DNA of 18,649 bases from Rhodoferax sp. UBA5149 (lineage in GTDB: Bacteria; Pseudomonadota; Gammaproteobacteria; Burkholderiales; Burkholderiaceae_C): the NCBI RefSeq assembly GCF_002413825.1, contig NZ_DHXT01000033.1, positions 1 through 18,649 of the forward strand, written 5' to 3'. Below, piece by piece: positions 1 to 8,519 of this stretch (position 1 is the first letter of the stretch; every line of letters starts with the position of its first letter). Both the position numbers and the translations under genes were made by a program. The notes beneath the pieces were generated by a model. That model ran no database searches. It was not told the DNA's origin and was given only the letters and a program-made list of their open reading frames with translations.

Positions 1-2993
1 CGCCCCGAAGCCAGCAGGCTCGGGTTGCGGCCCAGCGCCTCCGCCGCGCTGTAGCCGGTGATCACACTGAAGGCCGGGTTCACCAACAGAATATGACACT
101 GCGCGTCGGTGATGACGATGCCGTCGCGGCTTTGCGAAAACACCTGCGCGGCCAGACGCTCCTGCGCCTCCGAGGCCTTGCGCTCAATCGCCAGGCCCGC
201 GAACTGGCTCACCATGTCTATCAATTTGAGCTCGGTTTCGGCGGGCTCGCCCTCGCGCTTTCGATGCAGGTCCAGCACCCCCAGAACCTGCCCGGTGCTG
301 GAGAGTATGGGGACTGACCAGCACGCCAGCAAGCCGGTCTCCTGGGCCATCGCATTGAAATTCGATCGCAGCGGGCTGTCAACCAGTTCCAGCGCCCTGG
401 CCTCGACCGGGCTGAACGACACCTGGTCACCGGCATGCAGCGCTTCCCCAATGGCCAGGGCGCCGTGCGCATGGTCGAGCAGATCCGACAGACCAGGGGC
501 CGCGCCGGGGTACAGAATATTGGCCTGCCGATCAAGCAGCCAGCTCGCGCCAAAACTTGAGGGCAGCAACTCCTCAAGCTTTTGCATCAATCGCTCCAGA
601 ATTTGATCAATGCCCAGCCGGCTGGCAATGAGCTCCAACACGAACGGACGCAAGGCCTCGGCCTGTCGCACCTGGTGTTGCGCGGTGAGATCCATGTTGG
701 TGCCCGTCACCCGCACCGCCCGTCCTGCTTCATCGCGCGAGATGTAGCCGCGCGACAAGACCGGCACGTAATGGCCCGCCTTATGCCGTAGCCGGAATTC
801 CCTGACGATGACCGTGGCATCGGATGCAAACTCAGGCGGCTGGAGCGAATCAAAAAGCGACCTGTCCTGCGGATGAATCAGGGTCTTCCACGGACCCACG
901 TCATGGGCAGCGTCGTCCAGGCCATAGCCGAGCATGTGCCAGCCCTGGGGCGAGTATTCCAGGCGCTGCGCCACCAGATCCCAGTCCCAGGGCGCATCGC
1001 TGGACCCCTTGAGCGCCAACTCCAAAAGCGTCTGCGACTGGTGCAGCAACTGCTCGGTGCGCTGGCGCTGCGCTTCGCGCTCGAAATTCTCCAGCGCGAA
1101 ATCCACGTCCGACCCGATTTCCATCAGCAGGTTCTGCGCCGCCTGGTCAAAGGCGTTCACTTCACCGGCCACCAGAACAAACACCCCAATGACCTGCCCC
1201 TGGCGATGCAGGGGAATGGAGGCCGTGGCGTGCCAGTGGTCGCTGGTGCCAATGGCATGCCACGGCGCCGTCGCGGGGCTGTTCAGGAAATCCTGAATCC
1301 ACACCGGCCGATCCTCGCGAATCGCGGTTCCGGCGCTGCCCTGGCCAAACTCGCTGTCAGCGCTGGCCGAGACCTCGACGCCCTCCAGGGCCAGGGCGGT
1401 GGCGCCAAAAGAAGCCGCCGACAACACGCGCTGTGTTGCCGGGTCGAGCAGCCCAATCCAGGCCATTTTCATGCCGCCCAAAGTCACCGCCGTCTGACAG
1501 ACACGCGCAAACAGCTGGTCCTGGGTCGTGCAATGCGCAATCGCCTGGTTGCACTCGCTCAATGCGGCATAAAGCTGGGACTGCCGCTTGATCTTGAGTT
1601 CTGCCTGGTGCCGATAAGTGATGTCCTGCAGCATGATGATGCAGCGCGGCAAGAGCCCCTCCTCGTCCGCCAAGGCACGCAGCTGCATGCTGACGAAGAC
1701 CTCGGTCCCGTCCCGTCGCTTGATGCGCCGGTCCACCGCGTAAGCGTCGATGTCACCGCGCATGAGCTGCTCATAAGCACTCAAGTCCGCGCGCCCATCC
1801 GCCGGCGCCACCAGATCCGGCCAGCCGACCGTGCCGAGCTCCTGCGCCGAGCAGCCCACGATGGTGCAGAAATGGTCATTGAATCGGCTCCAGCTCGCCC
1901 GCGTCAGGTCCCCCGTGGCAATGCCAATGAAGGGCAGGGAAAAGAAGCGCTCCATCAATTGGTCCGATTTGGCTTTCTCGGCCCGCACCTCCAGGCGCTG
2001 CACACGTCCGAGCTGACGCAAAAACAGCGCCAACACCACGCCCAGGGCCATGATGGCCAGCAGCGTGACAATGCTGATCCACAGGGCCAGCACACGCACC
2101 GGCGCCAACACTTCTGACTTGTCAATCTTGGCCAGCACACGCCAGGGCGTGCCGTCCACCGGCCGGTAGGCGCTCAGCACGGCGACACCCCGGTAGTCCA
2201 GGCCGGACACGATCCCGGGTTGGTTGGTCTTCAAGGCCACGGCGGCCGGCGAGGCGGCATCGGATAGCGGTAGACGCAGCTTCATCGCTGCGTCGCCGCG
2301 GTGCCGAGGCTCATTCATGAACACCGCCATGTCACCCTCACGCGTCACCAGCAGGGTCTCACCGCTGGGACTCGACGTCGGCCAGACCTGCATCTCCGGA
2401 AATAAAAAACGCTCCAGCGAGACCCGCATCAACACCAGCGCGATCAGTCGGCGTTGCGGGCCATCGACATCGAACACCGGCAGCAGCCATCGAAGCTGCG
2501 CCTGCCCCAAGGCATTGACATTCGGCTCCAGGCGCAGCGCCCGGCCGCTGTCCTCCATCTGCCTCACCATGTCGCCCATGGACAGGGGCACATCGGCTGG
2601 TTCGCCACCGGACGCCAGGACACCCCCGTTCAGGTCCAGTAATTCGATGCTGTCGTAGTTGTAGGACCAGCACAGTGAGGTGAGCCGTCGCACGACGGCT
2701 TCATGAGCCTGCTGGTGCGGCGCGGACGATGCCAGCAGCGTCGCCACATGCCGCGAAAAGTCAGCATCGGCCGACAAGACCTCGCCATTTTTTTGACGTT
2801 CGCCGAGCCAGCTCTCGATCTGGTTGGTCTTGAGCCTGGCAATGGCGGCCAGATTGTCATAAGCCTCACTCTCGACCTGGGGGCTCTGGATTTGCACCAC
2901 CAGCCACCCGGTCAAAGGCAGCAGCAGCGCCAACGCCACCAGCACCACAGTGAACTGCTTGGTTGTGGCGGTGATCCGGTTGTGGCTTGGCAC
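1..2993 (-). CDS. Membrane-bound multi-PAS/GAF sensor protein, C-terminus beyond window
   Basis: I translated this frame directly. It stays open from a GTG at 2993 to the left edge, giving 997 residues with no stop. A membrane segment at about residues 14–34 and another at about 297–322 bracket a roughly 260-residue periplasmic region with the look of a Cache-type sensor. The cytoplasmic part reads PAS (about 340–460), GAF (about 470–620), PAS_3 (about 655–770), GAF (about 780–930) and a further PAS starting near 955, cut within 'NPSLLASGR'. That arrangement normally precedes a GGDEF/EAL or histidine kinase output, which is not visible here. The GTG is the first start after an in-frame TGA at 3006–3008 and has no clear Shine-Dalgarno, so the start is uncertain. 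It is divergent from the GGDEF–EAL gene. The sensor architecture is clear; the output and ligand are unknown. Confidence 0.85.
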   Translation of the reverse strand, partial: MPSHNRITATTKQFTVVLVALALLLPLTGWLVVQIQSPQVESEAYDNLAAIARLKTNQIESWLGERQKNGEVLSADADFSRHVATLLASSAPHQQAHEAVVRRLTSLCWSYNYDSIELLDLNGGVLASGGEPADVPLSMGDMVRQMEDSGRALRLEPNVNALGQAQLRWLLPVFDVDGPQRRLIALVLMRVSLERFLFPEMQVWPTSSPSGETLLVTREGDMAVFMNEPRHRGDAAMKLRLPLSDAASPAAVALKTNQPGIVSGLDYRGVAVLSAYRPVDGTPWRVLAKIDKSEVLAPVRVLALWISIVTLLAIMALGVVLALFLRQLGRVQRLEVRAEKAKSDQLMERFFSLPFIGIATGDLTRASWSRFNDHFCTIVGCSAQELGTVGWPDLVAPADGRADLSAYEQLMRGDIDAYAVDRRIKRRDGTEVFVSMQLRALADEEGLLPRCIIMLQDITYRHQAELKIKRQSQLYAALSECNQAIAHCTTQDQLFARVCQTAVTLGGMKMAWIGLLDPATQRVLSAASFGATALALEGVEVSASADSEFGQGSAGTAIREDRPVWIQDFLNSPATAPWHAIGTSDHWHATASIPLHRQGQVIGVFVLVAGEVNAFDQAAQNLLMEIGSDVDFALENFEREAQRQRTEQLLHQSQTLLELALKGSSDAPWDWDLVAQRLEYSPQGWHMLGYGLDDAAHDVGPWKTLIHPQDRSLFDSLQPPEFASDATVIVREFRLRHKAGHYVPVLSRGYISRDEAGRAVRVTGTNMDLTAQHQVRQAEALRPFVLELIASRLGIDQILERLMQKLEELLPSSFGASWLLDRQANILYPGAAPGLSDLLDHAHGALAIGEALHAGDQVSFSPVEARALELVDSPLRSNFNAMAQETGLLACWSVPILSSTGQVLGVLDLHRKREGEPAETELKLIDMVSQFAGLAIERKASEAQERLAAQVFSQSRDGIVITDAQCHILLVNPAFSVITGYSAAEALGRNPSLLASG

Positions 2994-3005
2994 GATGGAG
3001 TCAGT

Positions 3006-3182
3006 TCAGACGCTCTTCCATGCCGGACGACGAGACAGAGCGGGCAAGAGCACGGCCAGCATCAGCAACAGAAGTTGCACACGCACTGACAAACGGCAAA
3101 CACTGAATACCAACAGGCACCCCCCCAGATTCAAAATCTTGAGACCATTGAATGATCGACTGCAAACAGCCGTAGCCCGCAT
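3006..3182 (-). other. Small hydrophobic ORF directly upstream of the sensor gene, possible N-terminal remnant
   Basis: This frame encodes about 58 residues from an ATG at 3182 (an earlier in-frame ATG lies at 3212) to TGA at 3006–3008. It contains the hydrophobic run 'VQLLLLMLAVLLPAL', which resembles the first membrane helix of bacterial sensor kinases and cyclases. It is in the same frame as the downstream sensor, separated from it only by the TGA. It could be an unrelated small membrane peptide, the remnant of an older sensor N-terminus interrupted by a nonsense codon, or chance. No ribosome binding site supports translation. Confidence 0.2.
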
Positions 3183-3212
3183 TATCCTCCCCCCTCCCGG
3201 AGTCCAGAACAC

Positions 3213-3262
3213 GCTATAAAATCAATAACTGCTTACATGCGACTGACGCAGGATTCGCCCTC
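3213..3262 (+). repeat. Possible degenerate copy of the short repeat found in the ROK and SDR genes
   Basis: The first 24 bases, beginning 'GCTATAAAATCAATAACTGC', match the copy in the SDR gene at 17 of 24 positions without gaps. They keep the same layout: a GCTA-type arm, an A-rich loop, then TA(G/A)CTG. The right-hand half is poorly conserved. This copy lies just upstream of the GGDEF–EAL start, where it could contribute promoter or 5' UTR structure. The assignment rests on short similarity judged by eye. Confidence 0.35.
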
Positions 3263-3309
3263 ATACCCCTTTACCCGCCCGCCGTCGCCCCCATTTTGTC
3301 CGTCACAAC

Positions 3310-6264
3310 GTGAACAAAGACCTGCCCCCACCTTCCGACAACCCTCAAGCGCCACCGGGTCATCCGTCGGTGCGCTCGCTGCCTGAGCAAGACCGGGACG
3401 ATAGCGAAGACCCCTGGAAACTGGCGCTGGAAGGCTCCGGCGCCGGCGTGTGGGACTGGAATCTGCTCACAGGGGCCCAGAAACACTCAAAGCGCTGGGA
3501 AGAGCTACTCGGTTACGAGGCCGGTGAGCTTGACAAGGGTTATCAAGAATTCATTACCCGGGTCCACCCGGACGACCTCGCCGCACTGAACGCAGCCGTC
3601 AGCGCCTATCTGGAAGGGCGTGCGCCGCGCTACGCCATTGACGTGCGTCTGCGCTGCAAGGACGGCTCCTGGAAGTGGATTCTGTCGCGTGGCATGGTCG
3701 TGAGCCACGATGCCCAGGGCCGGCCCCTGCGCATGATCGGCACCCACACCGATATCACCGAGCGCAAGCGAACCGAGGCCGAGTTGCGCGAACTGAATCT
3801 GCAACTGGGCGAGAAAAGCAGGCTGTTGGAAACCACGCTGGCCAGCATCAGCCAGGGGATTTTCATGATTGATGCCGACCAGCGGGTGAGCACCTTCAAC
3901 CCGAGAGTGTGTGAGTTGCTTGATCTAGCAGAGAGCCTTCTGGCGACCCGTCCCACACTGCAGGAGATAACTCTTTATCAGCTTGAACGGGGCGACTTCG
4001 GTCCCGACGCGTCCCTGGTCGACGGCCATGCGCGCAACTATTTGGCGGCAGGCTGCGAGGGCGACGTCCCCGACCAGTATTTGCGTGTGACCCCGGCTGG
4101 CCGCACACTGGAGGTCAAAACCCAGAACCTGCCTTCCGGCGGCATGGTGCGCACATTCGCGGACGTGTCTGACTATGTTCAGGCCGAGACCGCCCGCAAA
4201 CAGCTGAACCAGTTGCTCGATGCAACCCAATCCATTGCCCGGGTCGGTGGCTGGGAAGCCGATATTGCCAATGACAAGGTGTTCTGGACCGCCGGGGTTT
4301 ACCGTCTGCTGGAAACGTCGCCCGAGGAATACGCACCCACTTCGGCCACATCAAAGCATTTCTTCACTCCCGCGGCCCGGGCCCTGATCAAGGCCTCTTA
4401 CGCGGACGTCGTCAAGCAACCGACGACGCATGATCTGGAACTGGAAATGATCACGGCCAAAGGGCGGCACATCTGGGTCCACTCCCTGGGCACCACGACG
4501 TGGGCGCAGGGTCGGGCGGTGAAGCGCACCTTGATGTTGCAGGACATTACCGAAAGCAAACAGGCCGAAGCGGCATTGCGGGAAAACGAGGAGCGTTGGA
4601 AACTGGCGCTGGAAAGTACCGGCGACGGTGTGTGGGACTGGTATATCCAGAGCGGCGAGGAGTTTTTTTCGAAGCGCCTGAAAGAAATGTATGGTTTCGG
4701 CGAGGACGAAATACTCAATCGTGCCGACGCCTTCGACGCTCGCACCCACCCGGATGACCTGGCGCAACTCCAAACCGACCGGCAGGCCCATTTTGACGGC
4801 CTCACACCCACCTACATCAACGAGCATCGCGTGTGCTGCAAGGATGGCAGCTGGAAATGGGTACTGACCCGGGGCATGGTCATCAGCCGCGATGCAGCGG
4901 GCAAGCCGCTGCGCATGATAGGCACCCACACCGACATCACCGACCGCAAAAGATCAGAAGCGCTGATCTGGCAGCAAGCCCATTTCGACGCGCTGACCGG
5001 CCTGCCCAACCGCAACATGCTGCGCGACCGGCTGGAGCAGGAGATGAAAAAAAGCAAACGCGACGGCCTGCAACTCGCCATCCTGTTCATTGACCTCGAC
5101 CATTTCAAGGAAGTCAACGACACGCTCGGCCACGACAGCGGCGACCTGCTGCTGGTGGAAGCCGCCCGCCGCATCCGGAGCTGTGTGCGCGAGGCCGATA
5201 CGGTCGCCCGCATGGGCGGCGACGAGTTCACCGTCCTCCTGACCGAGGTGCCTGACGCCAGCGGCATGGAGCGCATTCTGCAAAAACTCCTGCAGGCGCT
5301 GGAAGCCGTGTTCCAGCTGGACGACGAGCTGGTCTTCGTGTCCGCCAGCATTGGCATCACGGTGTACCCGCTGGATGGCGCCGAAATTGAAGACCTGTTC
5401 AAGAACGCTGACCAGGCGCTTTACGCGGCCAAAGGGGCTGGGCGCAACCGTTTCAGCTTTTTCACGCCCGCCCTGCAAGAGGCCGCGCAAACCCGGGGGC
5501 GTCTGGCCAATGACTTGCGCACCGGACTGGCCAGCCAACAGTTCAGGGTGGTTTACCAGCCCATTGTTGAAATGGCCAGCGGCGCCATTCACAAGGCGGA
5601 AGCACTGATCCGCTGGGAACACCCGACGCGCGGCACGGTCAGCCCCGCCGCCTTCATCCCGATCGCGGAAGCCAGTGGCCTCATCGTCGATATCGGTGAG
5701 TGGGTGTTCCAGCAGGCGGCGCAGCAGGTCCAACAGTGGCGCGTAGCGTTGAATCCCCATTTCCAGATCAGCGTCAACAAGTCGCCGGTGCAGTTTCACC
5801 AAAGCGCCAAGGGCAACCCGCCCTGGGGCGGACAACTGCGGGCGATGGGCTTGCCGGGGGACAGCATTGTGGTGGAGATCACCGAAGGCCTGCTGCTGGA
5901 CACCGGCGCCAGTGTGGCCAACCAGTTGCTGGCACTGCACGATGCCGGGGTTCAGGTGTCGCTGGACGACTTCGGCACCGGCTATTCGTCGCTGTCTTAC
6001 CTGCAGAAATTTGACATCGACTTCATCAAGATCGACCAGTCCTTCGTGCGCCACCTGGTGGCCGCGTCCACCGATCTGGCCTTGTGCAAAGCCATCATCG
6101 TGATGGCCCATGAGCTGGGCATCAAGGTGATTGCCGAGGGGGTTGAAACCGCACAACAGCGGGACCTGCTGGCCGCCGCCGGTTGCGATTATGCGCAGGG
6201 TTACCTGTTTGCCCGACCGATGTCGGCGCCGGACTTTGAAGCCTTCATGGCACGGTCAATTTAG
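3310..6264 (+). CDS. PAS-PAS-PAS-PAS-GGDEF-EAL protein (c-di-GMP cyclase/phosphodiesterase)
   Basis: This 984-residue cytoplasmic protein has no membrane segment. Four PAS domains lie at about residues 36–155, 165–290, 298–424 and 430–552, then GGDEF at about 556–725 and EAL at about 735–984. The cyclase site GGDEF (636–640) is intact and is preceded at the correct spacing by READ, an RxxD inhibitory I-site. In the EAL domain the EAL motif (764–766), the DDFGTGYSS loop (from 886), the EITE segment and the late AEGVE glutamate are all present. Both activities are therefore chemically possible; such tandem proteins often use one domain to regulate the other. The first and fourth PAS domains are close copies. 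The GTG start has no obvious Shine-Dalgarno but sits well before the first domain. The gene is divergent from the PAS/GAF sensor, so the two may be co-regulated. Confidence 0.93.
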   Translation: MNKDLPPPSDNPQAPPGHPSVRSLPEQDRDDSEDPWKLALEGSGAGVWDWNLLTGAQKHSKRWEELLGYEAGELDKGYQEFITRVHPDDLAALNAAVSAYLEGRAPRYAIDVRLRCKDGSWKWILSRGMVVSHDAQGRPLRMIGTHTDITERKRTEAELRELNLQLGEKSRLLETTLASISQGIFMIDADQRVSTFNPRVCELLDLAESLLATRPTLQEITLYQLERGDFGPDASLVDGHARNYLAAGCEGDVPDQYLRVTPAGRTLEVKTQNLPSGGMVRTFADVSDYVQAETARKQLNQLLDATQSIARVGGWEADIANDKVFWTAGVYRLLETSPEEYAPTSATSKHFFTPAARALIKASYADVVKQPTTHDLELEMITAKGRHIWVHSLGTTTWAQGRAVKRTLMLQDITESKQAEAALRENEERWKLALESTGDGVWDWYIQSGEEFFSKRLKEMYGFGEDEILNRADAFDARTHPDDLAQLQTDRQAHFDGLTPTYINEHRVCCKDGSWKWVLTRGMVISRDAAGKPLRMIGTHTDITDRKRSEALIWQQAHFDALTGLPNRNMLRDRLEQEMKKSKRDGLQLAILFIDLDHFKEVNDTLGHDSGDLLLVEAARRIRSCVREADTVARMGGDEFTVLLTEVPDASGMERILQKLLQALEAVFQLDDELVFVSASIGITVYPLDGAEIEDLFKNADQALYAAKGAGRNRFSFFTPALQEAAQTRGRLANDLRTGLASQQFRVVYQPIVEMASGAIHKAEALIRWEHPTRGTVSPAAFIPIAEASGLIVDIGEWVFQQAAQQVQQWRVALNPHFQISVNKSPVQFHQSAKGNPPWGGQLRAMGLPGDSIVVEITEGLLLDTGASVANQLLALHDAGVQVSLDDFGTGYSSLSYLQKFDIDFIKIDQSFVRHLVAASTDLALCKAIIVMAHELGIKVIAEGVETAQQRDLLAAAGCDYAQGYLFARPMSAPDFEAFMARSI

Positions 6265-6275
6265 TCGGCCCCACC

Positions 6276-6299
6276 CTCTTCCGGTTCCTCCGGAGAGAG
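6276..6299 (+). terminator. Weak hairpin after the GGDEF–EAL gene
   Basis: About 12 bases after the stop codon the arms CTCTTCCGG and CCGGAGAGAG flank a five-base loop. They form a short, slightly imperfect stem. There is no T-tract after it, so it is at best a weak or Rho-assisted terminator, or simply mRNA 3' structure. Confidence 0.2.
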
Positions 6300-6367
6300 T
6301 GAAAAGGAAGACAGGGGGAAGAAAACTCTCCCGGAGCAGCCAGGCCAGCGCTTGTTATGCTCAGTCC

Positions 6368-7066
6368 ATGTCAAATCTACTGATTGTTGAAGACGACGAA
6401 TTGCTGCGCGATGCCTTAAGCGCCCAGTTGACCCAAGCCGGCCACACCCTCCTGTCCGCGGCCGACGGCGAGAAGGCGCAGACGCTGCTGGAATCCAACC
6501 GCTTTGATGGCGTGATTCTGGACCTGGGCCTGCCCAAAGTGAGCGGCATGGAGGTACTGCGCTGGATCAGACGGCGCCTGCCGGCCTTGCCGGTGCTCGT
6601 TCTGACGGCCCGCGACGGCGTCGACGACCGGGTGCAAGGCCTCAATGCCGGGGCCGATGATTACCTTACCAAGCCGTTCAGCATGGCCGAGCTGCAGGCG
6701 CGCCTGGGCGCCATGCTGCGACGCGCTCGCCTGCCGGCATTTGGCGGCTCGCTCGAGCTCACCGCCGACAGCCACCAGCGGCTGCGGGTGGACGCCACCC
6801 TGCCGCAGGCCTGGCTGGGCGACGAAGCCCTGGAGCTGACGCAACGCGAGTGGGCGCTGCTGTCCTTGCTAGTCACCCATGCTGGCCAGGTGGTCAGCCG
6901 GGAGGATGTGCTGGAGACCTGGCAGTCCGAGCCCGGCGACGGTGCGGTGGTGACCAACGCACTCGAGGTCTACATCCATCGGCTGCGCCGCAAGCTGGCC
7001 GATTCCGGCCTCAACATTCGCAATGTGCGCGGGCTGGGCTACATGCTGGAGTCAGCCGCACCATGA
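6368..7066 (+). CDS. OmpR/PhoB-family response regulator (TctD/QseB-like)
   Basis: This 232-residue protein is typical in length for the family. The receiver domain covers residues 1–115 with the acidic pocket D9/D10, phosphoacceptor D52, switch T80 and K102 followed by proline. The C-terminal winged helix (about 130–230) contains the 'LTQREWALL' segment and a recognition-helix region ending 'VRGLGYML', typical of OmpR-type regulators. The start was chosen at the ATG that directly precedes the receiver core 'NLLIVEDDE'. The frame is open further upstream, but that part does not look like a receiver. There is no clear Shine-Dalgarno. The sensor kinase follows within 50 bases, so the two form an operon. 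It probably controls transport genes, as TctD does, and the adjacent sugar operon is a candidate target by position only. Confidence 0.93.
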   Translation: MSNLLIVEDDELLRDALSAQLTQAGHTLLSAADGEKAQTLLESNRFDGVILDLGLPKVSGMEVLRWIRRRLPALPVLVLTARDGVDDRVQGLNAGADDYLTKPFSMAELQARLGAMLRRARLPAFGGSLELTADSHQRLRVDATLPQAWLGDEALELTQREWALLSLLVTHAGQVVSREDVLETWQSEPGDGAVVTNALEVYIHRLRRKLADSGLNIRNVRGLGYMLESAAP

Positions 7067-7115
7067 AATGGCACACCCTGGGAATCGGCTCGGGGTGGAC
7101 GCCGGATCGCCCCCG

Positions 7116-8519
7116 ATGAAACCGGCGAAACAGGGCCACGGCCTGTCGCTCAAAAGGCAGCTGCTGCTGTGGCTCCTGCTGCCGCAACTGGTGTTGTGGC
7201 TGGTCGGCGGCGCGCTGACCTACCGCATGGCGCTGCGATACGCCGAGAAAGGCATTGACCAGTCCCTGACGCAATCGGTGCTGTCACTGGCACGCCAGGT
7301 CAAGCCGATCGGCTCCGGCCTGCTGATCGACTTTCCGCGCGCCGCACAGGACATCATCGAACAAGACCCCCAGGACCGGGTCAGTTACATGGTGTCGTCA
7401 CCGCCCGGCAGCTTCCTGATGGGCAATGGCACGCTGCCCGCCCCCCCGGCCAACGCCAACCCGATCACCGGCGAGCCACTGCTGTACAACGTTTCATTGG
7501 ACGGCAAACCGATGCGGGTGGCGCTGCTGGATGTCAACTATGGTCAGCAGGCGGTGCCCCAGCGCTTACGCGTGCAGGTGGCCAAAAGTCTGGCCGTGCA
7601 GCGGCGCATCACGGCCGAGCTGGTGGCCGACATGCTGGTGCCGCTGCTGGTGCTGGGTGCCCTCTTGAGCGTGCTGGTCTACGGCGGCATATCACGCGGT
7701 TTGAGCCCGTTGACACGGCTGCAGGCGCAACTGGGGGACCGGCGCGAGCACAGCCTGTCGGCGCTGTCACCGATTGAGATGACCGAGGCACCGCAGGAGG
7801 TTCACGCGCTGGCCGGCGCGATGAACCAGCTGCTGTCCGCGGTGCGCCGCAGTCTGGGCCAGGAAAAACGTTTCCTGAATGATGCCGCCCATCAATTGCG
7901 CACGCCGCTGGCGGGCCTGATCAGCCAGACCGAACTGGCCCTGGCGGAGCCCGACCCGCAAGCGCTGCGAGAGCGCCTGACCAAAGTGCTGGCCGGCGCC
8001 CAGCGCAGCGCGCATCTGGTGCATCAACTGCTGTCACTGGCGCGCAATGAGGCGGACGTCCGGCTGCAAACGTTGGACGTCGCCGCGCTGGCGCGCGAGG
8101 TGGCGCGCGAGTGGACGCCACGCGCCCTGGCGGCCGGCGTCGACCTCGGCTACGAGGGCGAAGACAGCTTGCCGGTGGACGGCGAAAAACTGATGCTGCG
8201 CGAAGCCCTGAGCAACCTGCTGGACAACGCGATTCTTTATGCCGGCAGCGCCAGCGTGGTGACACTGCGCGTCCTGCGCCAGGCCGGTCAGGTGGTGATC
8301 GAAGTTGAAGACAACGGCCCCGGCTTGTCGCCGTCCGACCTGAAGCATGTCTTTGAGCGCTTCTGGCGTGCCAGCGAGTTGCCCGGTGGCTGCGGCCTCG
8401 GTCTGGCCATCGTGCATGAGATTGCCCGGCGCCACGGTGGCAGTGCCACCGCGAGCGCGGTCCTGCCGCAGGGTCTGCGCGTCAGGCTCAGCCTGCCGCA
8501 GCGGATTGAGCGTGAATGA
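7116..8519 (+). CDS. TctE-like sensor histidine kinase
   Basis: The protein has 467 residues from ATG 7116; an in-frame ATG at 7068 would add 16, and neither has a strong Shine-Dalgarno. The first membrane helix is at about 14–36. A periplasmic loop of roughly 130 residues follows, then a second helix at about 170–191, HAMP, and the dimerisation domain with H259 in 'NDAAHQLRTPL'. The ATPase domain has the N-box 'NLLDNA' (about 367–372), 'VEDNGPGL', and the glycine-rich 'CGLGLAIVHEIARRHGG'. All catalytic motifs are intact. The layout matches the TctE/2CSK_N family, whose members sense small carboxylates or sugars. It would phosphorylate the preceding regulator. Its stop codon abuts the stop codon of the ABC ATPase gene on the opposite strand. 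Confidence 0.92.
   Translation: MKPAKQGHGLSLKRQLLLWLLLPQLVLWLVGGALTYRMALRYAEKGIDQSLTQSVLSLARQVKPIGSGLLIDFPRAAQDIIEQDPQDRVSYMVSSPPGSFLMGNGTLPAPPANANPITGEPLLYNVSLDGKPMRVALLDVNYGQQAVPQRLRVQVAKSLAVQRRITAELVADMLVPLLVLGALLSVLVYGGISRGLSPLTRLQAQLGDRREHSLSALSPIEMTEAPQEVHALAGAMNQLLSAVRRSLGQEKRFLNDAAHQLRTPLAGLISQTELALAEPDPQALRERLTKVLAGAQRSAHLVHQLLSLARNEADVRLQTLDVAALAREVAREWTPRALAAGVDLGYEGEDSLPVDGEKLMLREALSNLLDNAILYAGSASVVTLRVLRQAGQVVIEVEDNGPGLSPSDLKHVFERFWRASELPGGCGLGLAIVHEIARRHGGSATASAVLPQGLRVRLSLPQRIERE

Larger units (their letters stand above)
2994..3309. other. Divergent intergenic region between two signalling genes
   Basis: This 316-bp gap separates the GTG starts of the PAS/GAF sensor and the GGDEF–EAL protein and must hold both promoters. 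It is visibly richer in A and T around 3110–3240 than the flanking genes. I could not place a convincing -35/-10 pair. The segment 'tataaaat' near 3216–3223 is only a weak -10 candidate for the plus-strand gene. The region also holds a small hydrophobic minus-strand ORF and a possible degenerate copy of a short repeat, both listed separately. Confidence 0.6.

Noticed and set aside
873..2117. Long plus-strand open frame opposite the PAS/GAF sensor
   Set aside because: It is antisense to a gene with clear domains, its product is rich in R, H, Q and G with no recognisable family, and such shadows are common in high-GC genes.
4954..6156. 400-codon minus-strand open frame opposite the GGDEF and EAL domains
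   Set aside because: The plus strand carries intact catalytic motifs; the antisense product shows no domain.
6299..6367. Upstream GTG start extending the response regulator
   Set aside because: The extension is basic and unlike a receiver domain, and the family core starts at the ATG at 6368.
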